A stretch of DNA of 64,000 nt, from assembly GCA_011319805.1 (NCBI GenBank), contig SJRY01000257.1:186001-250000 (forward strand). The letters run 5' to 3'. Below the pieces are notes generated by a model that saw only the letters and a program-made list of their open reading frames with translations, ran no database searches and was not told the DNA's origin. The position numbers and the translations under genes are program-made. Below are positions 55,445 through 64,000 of the stretch, one piece after another (the stretch's first letter is position 1; every line of letters begins with the position of its first letter). This DNA comes from Macrocybe gigantea (taxonomy: Eukaryota > Basidiomycota > Agaricomycetes > Agaricales > Callistosporiaceae).

Positions 55445-56984
55445 GCCAAAGCCCCAAGACGCTCCGATTCGTATATGACAGCAATATTGCATTGAGCTGG
55501 GGCGTAGACAATAGCTGAGAAACCACCGTCCTTACGCGATGTCGAGAAGGCACTCCGCGTTTGACACGTCAAGGGACTGAATAGCGGGTACAGAGATGTC
55601 AAGAACCAGATGAAATAGGGTTTGAATTTCAGCAATGGTGCAGTGAATTCGATCACTAGGAAGTTATGAAGGAACGGGTCCCACCCCACAATTTCATGAT
55701 CATCGAAATAGTATTGCGGTGATTCGTAGGATGCAGGAGCATCTGTTCCGTGAGATTTTGAGATGGGTGTCGGCTCTGTTTTGCCTCTGTCGTGTAAGCG
55801 TCAAAGACGCCCTGGACTAGAGGCGACGAAATATTTATTCTATACTCACCACAAAGTTAATGACGCACTTGTCAAACCTTGACGGGCACATATGACGTTC
55901 TCTGTCAATGTCCATCAGAAGTCGCCCTGAGCGCACATCATAGAGAATACAAAGTGGACTTGGAATGAAAGGTCACCTTCACGGGGCATTCATTTTTTTT
56001 CCGCATCCTAGGGTCCCCTGCGTTGCGTTGAGAGATATTGTGTCGGAGCCAAGGCGCTTCATCCGCCGAGAAGATGGCCTTGGGTAAGTACTTGCGCCAT
56101 CCATCATCATACGGAGATGAGAGTTCTTCATTTTGCTGAGACGACGCGATGAAGGTGTGCATCCTATTAAGGACAAGATAATCAATGCGCAATCCATCCA
56201 GACCAAGCAAGACGAACATGCTAATATGTAATATATCAGTTTATTGACTGCAATTAAACGCTGTGTGCATAGATAGGCGTATCTCTTCGCCGATGCATCG
56301 TACGCAGCTGGGCCCGGTTATCTTGGGGTTCAGGATCGTGGATGACGCACCGCTATGCATGATGGTTCGCTGTCATGCCACTGTCATGAGTTGGGAAATG
56401 GCTCGCGAGTTTTCAAGACCGCTCACAACCGCAATTGTGGTGGTGTGCAATGACGGGTAATGCCGAACCCTCATGATGGGAAGTAGAACGGACGCTGGAC
56501 ATAAATCCGGCCTCAGTACGCCAAGGATTAGGCGACAAACTACCAGCTGGTTCCAGCTCTCACATCAGATGTGTCATAATACTAAACGCGCGACGCACTA
56601 GACAAATGGTCGAGCGCATGTCATAGTCATATTCGGGGCACCTCAAAAATGATGAACGATACCTTGAAGGGCAAATGTCACGTTTCAGACGCCATATACC
56701 GGCATACGCCACAATCTATGCTCCCAGTTTGAGGCCTCACGCTGTTTGATTATTATTCTGATATGATGGAGAGAAGCCAAGTAGATGCGTCACGTGCATT
56801 GAGAACGATTTCTTCCAAGAACGGAGCGATCGTTCTGTTTCCGGAACCACCATAGTCTCGCTGCTTAATACTGAGTTCCACATGTCCTGATCCAGGCTAA
56901 CGAATGCCATAGCGTTCAAAGACCAAGAGCCTTTGCTAACCGAACGATTCCTCAGGACTAAAACTCATATCGCAAAAGTTCACC
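55445..56984. other. Intergenic region, no firm gene
   Basis: 1.5 kb between hydrophobin 3 and the aldolase. A minus-strand open frame at 55938-56219 (MFVLLGLDGLRIDYLVLNRM...) looks weakly protein-like but has no partner exons or recognisable domain. The rest is promoter DNA for both genes. Confidence 0.4.
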
Positions 56985-58210
56985 ATGTCGCTCGAGAACA
57001 ACCACACGCTCCAGATTTTGTACAAGGCCCAGCGCGAGGGCTACAGTGTCCTCGCGCAGGTCTGGTACGTCTTTCCTGATACAGGTAATTCTCTGTGGGC
57101 TCAACGAAAAATGCTTGCTGCATCAACGCAGCTATGATGCCCAGTCAGCTATCGCGCTTGTCCGCGCCGCTGAACGCGCTCGCAGTCCAGCCATCATCCA
57201 GCTCTTTCCCGTCACACTGGCATACGGAAAGGGACCCTTTTTGCAATTCTGCTTGAACCTGTAATCGATCTACATTTTATTGCGCTATTCCGCTCATCAT
57301 CATTCGCGATTACACAGCGCCCGCAACGCCTCTGTCCCCATCGCGGTGCACCTCGATCATGCCATGGATCCAGAGCACTTGGAGCTCGCTATTAGCCTGG
57401 CAGAACAGGGGATCGCATTCGACAGCATTATGGTCGACGCCAGCCATGCCGATGTGCGTCTCTGCGGGATGGTGATGGAATGCGATTGACATCTGCGGCG
57501 TTTGTTTGCAGACCGATGAAGAAAACATTGCGATTGCCCGCCCATACGTCGAGCGTGCTAGGAAAGTGGGCGTCGCCGTCGAGGTCGAGCTCGGTCGTCT
57601 AGAAGGTGGCAAAGCTGGCCTACGAGCCATTTCTGATGCTAAACTGACAGACCCAAAAAAAGCCGAGACGTTCATGAGAGAGCGAGTCGCTCTTTTCATT
57701 GTAGTCCCGTCGTGGCATTGACTGTCCCCCTGACGGCAGGACTGGGGCGATCATTTTGGCACCCAGCATCGGCAACCTCCATGGTTCGTATCTTAAACCC
57801 CCAAACTTCAGACAGGGGATGTATGTGTCGGATTTTGTTTTCTTCTTTCCGGCTTCGCAGAGTTAATATTATTTGATAATCATAGTCTTAGAGAGTTGTC
57901 GAAGACGTTCAATGGCAAGATTCCTCTATGTCTTCACGGAACAGACGAGCTACCCGACGAGCTGTTTGTGGAATGCATCAAGAACGGCGTCAGCAAGGTT
58001 TGTCATAAAGCAGATCGTACCGCATCCTTCAACTGGTTTTATTTTTCGTAGATTAATGTGAACAGTTGGGCGCGTGATCCCTATGCCGAGAAACTATCGG
58101 AAGGTTTGGCATCCAAGTCCTTCCCAGAAGCGGTGGAGGAGGCCACTGAGGTCTTTGCGAAGATCTGCGAAAAATTCTTTGTTCTTTTTGGTTCTGCCGG
58201 TAAAGCTTAA
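56985..58210 (+). CDS. Class II fructose/tagatose-bisphosphate aldolase family protein
   Basis: Zinc-dependent aldolase family, cleaving or forming ketose bisphosphates through DHAP. Start MSLENNHTLQILYKAQREGY at 56985. Conserved parts: YSVLAQVCYDAQSAIALVRA, PVPIAVHLDHAMDPEHLELA-type segment (zinc and catalytic Asp/His in HLDHA), SIMVDASHA, ENIAIARPYVERARKVGVAV, EVELGRLEGGKAG, ETGAIILAPSIGNLHG, PLCLHGTDELPDELFVECI (second zinc His) and NGVSKINVNSWARDPYAEKL. It ends FGSAGKA, stop 58208-58210. Seven introns are inferred; the one at 57682-57739 must be GC-AG to give MRETGAII. The LHGTD form suggests the fungal tagatose-bisphosphate-like branch rather than the main glycolytic enzyme. Confidence 0.88.
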
Positions 58211-58545
58211 GTCATAGGACTTGTATCGTTGGTTTCTGAGAGTACTACCGAGCCCTGAATCCATAACATTTGGTTGGTTCACTGTAGGATCATCTGCCAG
58301 AATTTCCACCTGTGGGGCTAGAGCCACATGATGCAGCGAGTGGCAGTGAATTCACCACTTTGGTTAGCCAAGTCGCGATGGCGAAGAGCTTCATCGATAT
58401 CCCTGGGTGAACAAGAGGATGAGGCCATCAGACTTGAAGGCCTGAAGCGCTGACTTGCAGGTGCCTCGGTGCCACATTGAAATGTTCCTCAGCCTGAGAG
58501 GTGGCAGCACTGTCATCTTGTCGCCGTTTTTCACATACCCGACCC
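58211..58545. other. Intergenic region, aldolase to SDR
   Basis: 335 bases between two same-strand genes. Nothing coding is recognised. Confidence 0.4.
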
Positions 58546-59512
58546 ATGTCCATGAACGTCGTTCTCATCACTGGCACTGCGGGATGGCTCGGAGGATTGG
58601 TGAGGAATCAAGAACCGTCTTCATTTGATGACCTGTGATGGCTCAACGGCCTTGTGCTCGCAGCTGGCGCACGCGTTGCGAAATGACCCCCAGACGCCCG
58701 ATGCCCGGCTGATTCTCGTCGACATCGTGGAGCCCAAGGCGCCGGAGGGTTCCAACGCCGTCACAATCCAGGCTGACTTGACGGACAAAGACCAGGTCGA
58801 CGCCATATTCCATACCCGGCTTGGTGTTCCCGACACCGTCTACTGCTTGCATGGCATCATGTCCCGTGGCTCGGAAGACAATTTTGATCTCGGTGTCCGA
58901 GTGGGTTCCTTGCGCTCTCCTCTTTGTTGGTATGCTCAAGTCTCTGGTGGCATAGGTCAACATCGACTCGGTTCGCTGCGTCCTCGAAGCAACACGCCGC
59001 TACGGAAGCAAAGACCCCATCAAATTCATCTTCACATCCTCCCTGGCAGTGTATGGCGGGCCTCTCGTGCGTTCGATCTATACTTTTACACTCTCAAATC
59101 TAGCCATCGCTCACGATGCTTTGCCTCACCGCAGCCTGAAGTCGTGACGCCCTCGACGATCGCGACGCCCGAAAGCGCATATGGAATGGGCAAGCTCACA
59201 TCCGAGCTACTCATCAACGAATATTCACGACGAGGCTTCGTCGATGGTCGCATCCTCCGCCTGCCCACTATCGTCGTCCGACCCGGCGCGCCCTCCCGTG
59301 CCACCTCCGCCTTCCTCTCTGGTACGTCCCTGTTCAGCCGTTCTCCATCATCGCCAATCTCCCTCTCCCTTTCCCCTTCACCTCGACAGGCATCATCCGT
59401 GAGCCGCTCAAAGGCATGCAAGCCATCTGTCCAATCGGCTCCGGACCCGATTCTCCCGAACTCTACACCCAACGGGTCAGATCCCGTTCATGTCCTATCT
59501 CCAACGTGTTAG
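58546..59512 (+). CDS. Extended SDR (DenD-like NAD epimerase/dehydrogenase), C terminus short
   Basis: NAD(P)-dependent Rossmann enzyme resembling D-erythronate dehydrogenase-type SDRs; substrate not provable. Start MSMNVVLITGTAGWLGGL with the nucleotide-binding GxxGxxG (GTAGWLG). Then NDPQTPDARLILVDIVEPKA, DTVYCLHGIMSRGSEDNFDL, VNIDSVRCVLEATRRYG and IKFIFTSSLAVYGGPL. The catalytic YxxxK is in SAYGMGKLTSELLINEYSRR, followed by ILRLPTIVVRPGAPSRATSA and GIIREPLKGMQAICPIGSG. Four introns join in phase. After that the usual last third (about 100 residues of substrate-binding C terminus) is absent and the frame closes within 30 codons. It is therefore truncated or its 3' exons are lost. Confidence 0.75.
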
Positions 59513-59918
59513 ATTACTAAAAGCGGCAGTAGCCATGGTCGCATGTTTTTTTTTTCTGCAGGTGAGCCATCTTGCGACGTTAGCTAGGCGAGACGCACAA
59601 GGGTCGGGTCACCGTTTTCCTCTGGAGCCGCGGCTCGCTTCAAAGCGGTTTGCTTAGATGCACATCGCACAAGTGAAAGTCAATGCCTGCCTCCCGAGCT
59701 CCAGCATCCCCGCGAAGGGGCAAAATTGATTACCTAATACATGACCCTAAACCGGAGTGTCAGCAGACGGATCTGATGGTTATTTTACAGCCTTATCTTT
59801 ACAGCATTCGTTTCTGCGCACACCACACAGGTTTTCAGAGCGCAGCAGAACCGACGTCGTTGGCTCCATAGTACAATTCCAAGAGGAACGGCTTCGCGTT
59901 TTCGTTTATTACATTGTT
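59513..59918. other. Short intergenic region, no gene
   Basis: About 400 bases between the SDR (+) and a convergent hypothetical gene (-). I looked here for the missing SDR C terminus and found no matching frame. Confidence 0.45.
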
Positions 59919-60912
59919 CTATTTTCCTTCAACATGTTGCCCGCAACCGTACGCGTTGTTGTTTAAGGCGCGGAGCTGCGGATTGACGACGGCTGGTTGG
60001 ATCTGGTACTCGATGCTGTTGAGTAAGGTCTACGAAGAAAAGATTCGATATAGACTACGTAAACACATGATGTCCGATGCTCGTACCTGCTGTCCCAGAA
60101 TGATAAAGGTAGTATTGTTTGGCATGTGGGGTCGGAAGGCAATGTTGGACTCGATCTCTAACTGGACACCTGCAAACCTGCAACGAGCCAGGTGGAAATT
60201 AGCTATGCAATCCTAGCCCGAAGCAACTGTCACACGTACCTGACTTTGGCCACAGCAAATCCAGATTGATCTACCGTTCCCTCTTCGTTTTTCTTGATAT
60301 CTTCATGGAGCTGTGAGCTGAGGATCTAACTAACCTGCGCCCCCGTGGCCCATAGCACCCAGGCGTCCTCAAAGGTCTGCATTGGCTCGCTGGTACCCTC
60401 GGGCCAGGTGTGAGGTGAGATACAGATGGTAGCGCAAATGAATGGGAGGTCCTTAAGTGCAGCGCCGTACTGGTTGAGCCAAGCAGCTGCGTACGGGTCC
60501 GGGATTTCGCCATCTGGGAACTCGCTCCTGGCGAGATCGCGGAGCTTGAGCCGGCGCGCCTTGGCAGATTTGTCGCTAGTGCCAGCGGGGCCCTTGGTGA
60601 ATGTAGATTTGTAAGGGGTAGCGAACCGAAGTTGTCCTTTGGAGGTTTGGTAGCAACTAGATGATCGGAGATCGGTGGATGTCTGGAGAATTGCGGGCAT
60701 AGTCATGGAAGCTGCTTACGCTGGAGCAATGCCTTTTTACGCTCCGGATTCGAGGATGCGGGAGGCGGTTTGCGTTCCTCCCGCTTGATGGTGTCGATGA
60801 GCTGGGCGGCGGTGATGCCTGTTACCTGGAGCTTTGCGAGCGCCGCGCTTAAAGCGTCGACCTGGATGACTACGAGATCTGGGCTGGGAGGCTCGAGGAC
60901 GGGAGGCCCCAT
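59919..60912 (-). CDS. Hypothetical protein
   Basis: Not recognised, but a coherent spliced gene. Start MGPPVLEPPSPDLVVIQVDA at 60912, then LAKLQVTGITAAQLIDTIKR and KKALLQR. The next exon reads STDLRSSSCYQTSKGQLRFA, RRLKLRDLARSEFPDGEIPD and PYAAAWLNQYGAALKDLPFI, then TFEDAWVLWATGAQ. Later exons give VQLEIESNIAFRPHMPNNTT-FIILGQQ and LLNSIEYQIQPAVVNPQLRA, ending QHVEGK, stop 59919-59921. No signal peptide or membrane segment is seen. It is probably a conserved basidiomycete orphan. Confidence 0.55.
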
Positions 60913-61052
60913 GAGGATGAGATCTCCAGTTCAAATGGGTGTGACAGTCACACCTTAGGTTTCCTTTTTCACGAAGCGGCGCTGAACACGTGAAGCACGT
61001 GAGGCGATGATGCAAGCCTGAGACCGCTCCGACGTCTTCGACACTTTGCGAC

Positions 61053-61128
61053 ATGGATCAACTGAAGCTCAAAGAACGGGGCGACGAGCAGCAACGAATG
61101 CAGGAACAGGCCCAGCTGGCGGCGCTGA
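61053..61128 (+). other. Orphan 5' coding segment joined to the HECT fragment
   Basis: An ATG at 61053 starts MDQLKLKERGDEQQRMQEQA, a Gln/Glu/Leu-rich helix, which runs into the HECT sequence at 61129 one base out of phase. Nothing like it precedes the HECT domain in Rsp5/NEDD4 proteins. It may be the first exon of another gene, placed here by rearrangement or misassembly. Confidence 0.4.
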
Positions 61129-62205
61129 AACTACACGCTGCAGATCAACCCCGCATCCGGTGTCAATCCTGAGCATCTCAACTACTTCAAATTCATCGGG
61201 CGATGTTTGGGTCTGGCCATCTTCCATCGACGGTTCTTGGACGCCTACTTTATTGTCAGTTTTTATAAGATGATCTTGAAGAAGAAGGTGACGCTATCGG
61301 ACCTGGAGAGCGTCGATTCCGAGTTGCATCGCGGCATGTCGTGGATGCTGTACGTCCTTTTTGTCGTTCGAAGCGCCGACACTGACTGATGGCTCATAGG
61401 GAAAATGAGATCTCGGGCGTGATTGACGAGACGTTCACCACGACGGAAGAGCGTTTCGGCGAGATGGTGACGATCGAGCTCAGGCCAGGTGGGGCAGACG
61501 TCCCCGTGACGGAGGAGAACAAGAAGGAATACGTGGACGCGATCGTGGAGTACAGGATCTCGAAGCGTGTGAACGAGCAGTTCGAGGCGTTCATGTCTGG
61601 CTTTAATGAGCTCATTCCGCAGGAGCTCATCACTGTGTTTGACGAGCGCGAGTTGGAGCTCTTGATCGGCGGCATGTCCGAAATCGACGTGTATGGATTC
61701 TCTCTCTATTTAGCTCTTTTCATCCTCGTTGCTGACTCCTTGAATCAGTGACGATTGGTCCAAGTTCACAGACTATAGAGGCTACGAAGTGAACGACGAG
61801 GTGATCCAGTGGTTCTGGAAGTGCGTGCGGGGTTGGCCGCCGGAACGCAAGTCGCGCCTGCTGCAGTTCGCGACGGGCACGTCGCGTATCCCCGTCAACG
61901 GATTCAAGGATCTCCAGGGGTCAGACGGACCTCGGCGGTTCACCATCGAGAAATCAGGCGATCCATCGCAGCTGCCCAAGAGCCACATGTGTTTCAACAG
62001 GGTGAGACGTTTTCCCTTTATTCCTGCTCAGCTTTCAGGGTCGCTGAAGGCGTTGTACAGATCGATTTACCGCCATACAGGGATTACAACACGTTAGAGC
62101 AGAAGTTGACCTTGGCCGTCGAGTGAGTCACTTCCACTTTCCATGCGCATATCATTTTATTCATCTCCTCTCAACAGAGAAACGGTTGGATTTGGTCAGG
62201 AATAA
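61129..62205 (+). CDS. Rsp5/NEDD4-type HECT E3 ubiquitin ligase, 3' part only
   Basis: Only the HECT catalytic domain's C-terminal 280 residues or so are present. Homology begins abruptly at [20 protein letters not shown] and continues [108 protein letters not shown] and [16 protein letters not shown], stop 62203-62205. The catalytic cysteine is in [14 protein letters not shown]; family members usually have Thr, not Met, before it. The C2 domain, three WW domains and the start of the N lobe, about 500 residues, are missing upstream. Four introns are intact and no frame repair is needed, so the break at 61129 is a single clean event, real or assembly-made. Confidence 0.88.
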
Positions 62206-62433
62206 TTTGCGGGATATCTTTTTCTCTCTCTTTCGTTGGTCCGCCCACCCACTTCTCTTCGCATTGCGGTTATTAAGGGGATAATAATGTGTCGTTGTAC
62301 TGACCTTGAGCATCATCGCAAGCGAATTCGACCAATTTTTAAAACATACTTGGCCTACTCTAAGCATCGCCGTGATTACCATCATAAAATACGATACTGT
62401 GCGCGTTTTTTAAAGGCCCCGAATGTGTCCCAA

Positions 62434-64000
62434 TCAAAACTTCTCAAATGCAAACGCGAGATAAATATCTGCAAGGGCTTTTATATGAGGCTACGTAGAT
62501 CTGAGGTGGCGGACACGTACTGGCGGCGTCCCATCCATTGCGCTCACCCCATTTGGATCGACCACTTTCATCCTTATCATTAATGGTCCAAACTCGGCAT
62601 CGCCCCGGTGCTCCTTAAAAACGTGGTGGAACTCCTGTTTGTATGTGAGCCGGAGTTGGAATTCCGCCGCGAGCCTGGTCAAGTTCTGCGTAAGACGGCA
62701 GACTTTGGATTGGGGAAGAAATAACGGCTCGCACCGCACAAAATCGTCCCAATACACGACGTATTCCGGGACGTTCTTGGCCGTACGGCGATGGGTGTGT
62801 GCGCTTGTCGAACCGGACGCTGTACACAGCGTTTCCGAACTGCAATTCCTCTGCATCCGCCGGAAGACGATCCAAGCGCTTCCTGCACAAAGGAAGGACT
62901 TTCAGCGTGAGTTGACTGGGAAGGAAAACAAAAGGGAGGCTGACATCAATTCAGACGCGTTTGGTATTGTCCCGATAAAGACGCCGCCTGGCCGGAGCCA
63001 GTGCGCAACGTTACCGAGCATGCAGCGCGCCTTCTCCTCCGTCTCGAACGCGTAGTGCATGCAAAACTGCATCGACACGGTATCGAACGGGTGCTTCAAC
63101 TTTTCGGACGGGACGCCCTTGCTCAACGGCTCGCTATAGCAGTCGAGCGCTACGAAGGTCGCCTCGAAACGTGGCGCGCGCATGGCCTCCCACCGGGCGC
63201 GCGCCTGCTCAATGGAAATGGCGGCGACATCTAAATAAAAGGGGGTGAGCGTCTTTTGCATGAAGCGAGCGCCTCGCTTACCAGCTCCCACCATCTCTCG
63301 GATACGTGCTTTTGCCCATTTGTTGAGGTCACCGCCTTTGCCAATGCCCATATCGAGCACTTTTCCCGCGCGACCGCGTCCCGCTAGCTTGCCGCTTTCG
63401 GGAGATGAGTACCGACTTTATCCAGTTGTTGAAATTCCGGAGTCCAATGATGGGTGACTCGAAGCGCTGGTGTACGCCGACCTCTGGCCGCTCGTTGTCT
63501 AATGGAAAGTGCTTGGTTAAATTGGGCACAACATGGTTAAGACCAGCTCACAGTGATCAGCCACCATACCGGCGTCATTCGCAAATTTTTTAGAGGGTGG
63601 CTCATCCGTTGACTCCTCTAACTTGCGTTTCTTACCTAATAGCTTTTGGGCTCCAAGGCCATACTCATTGTTATAACGCTCAATCTCGTCTCGAGTAAGA
63701 GGAACATTGACAGAAGATGCAGGAGTTATCCGTTTAACCGGATTATAGGGCCGCACGACAGGCTGAACAAGCTTTGTGGTTGCAGGCATTGGAGGCGGAG
63801 ATGGTGAGACAGAAGACGGCAGTTGGGGACTAAATGCCACCGGTGGTGAAGGAACAGGGGATGGTATTTTATGCGACGAGATTGCGGTATATGGGTCCAG
63901 GGCGGGTGATTGTGACGGGGTTAAGGGAATTGATGGAAGCACTGGTCGAGGTAGAGTGTCCCGTGAGATGGATGATCTCCGGAACCGAGCAGGTGTATCT
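62434..64000 (-). CDS. ABD1: mRNA cap guanine-N7 methyltransferase (Abd1/RNMT), 5' end outside window
   Basis: SAM-dependent enzyme that methylates the 5' cap guanine of mRNA. The N-terminal part is Pro/Ser-rich and continues past 64000, so the start is not in the window. Signature blocks follow: [36 protein letters not shown] motif [19 protein letters not shown] (the family usually has GCGKGGD), [68 protein letters not shown] and [20 protein letters not shown]. The final exon gives [10 protein letters not shown], stop 62434-62436. Short introns fit well. One-base repairs are needed near 62.78 and 62.53 kb. Confidence 0.88.

Noticed and set aside
1..64000. CRISPR arrays, bacterial operons, tRNA or rRNA genes
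   Set aside because: None was found by eye; the window is eukaryotic and short tRNA genes could be missed without a covariance-model search.

Overview
The window reads as intron-rich nuclear DNA from a mushroom-forming basidiomycete (Agaricomycetes). Supporting signs are many short GT-AG introns (about 50-65 bp), three class I hydrophobins, a fused CPSase/ATCase pyrimidine gene, a DUF6535 protein, a fungal SLATT protein and a Ngaro-type tyrosine-recombinase retrotransposon. No species can be named from sequence alone.

Layout. 0-7.7 kb: hydrophobin, beta-tubulin, second hydrophobin. 7.8-15 kb: the large URA2-type gene. 15-23 kb: a steryl-ester-hydrolase-like lipase, then a DUF6535 membrane protein (-) diverging from a SLATT membrane protein (+). 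25-30 kb: compact housekeeping block with NC2-alpha, the GINS subunit Sld5, a small unknown gene, a DUF3074 START-like protein and a Dap1/MAPR protein. 31.1-36.4 kb: a complete Ngaro element with split direct repeats and intact Gag-like, RT-RNase H and tyrosine recombinase frames. 36.9-43.4 kb: two EamA/SLC35G-like transporters in inverted orientation around an unknown membrane protein with a UBZ4-like zinc motif. 43.4-49 kb: gene-poor DNA ending in a purine-rich tract. 49-51.8 kb: an SFP1-like split zinc-finger regulator. 54.8-64 kb: third hydrophobin, class II aldolase, a SDR that looks cut short, an unknown gene, the 3' end of a Rsp5/NEDD4-type HECT ligase, and a cap guanine-N7 methyltransferase running off the right edge.

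The genes are mostly independent housekeeping or lineage genes; no metabolic cluster is evident. A quality warning applies to the whole window: conserved genes (beta-tubulin, URA2, SFP1, Sld5, DUF6535, SLATT, cap methyltransferase) carry many isolated one-base losses, often in short homopolymers. Essential genes are unlikely to be truly broken this way, so base-calling deletions are the best explanation. The retrotransposon has none. The best candidates for new biology are the divergent DUF6535/SLATT pair, the intact Ngaro element with a 1.25 kb double-open overlap, and the transporter/UBZ-like locus.
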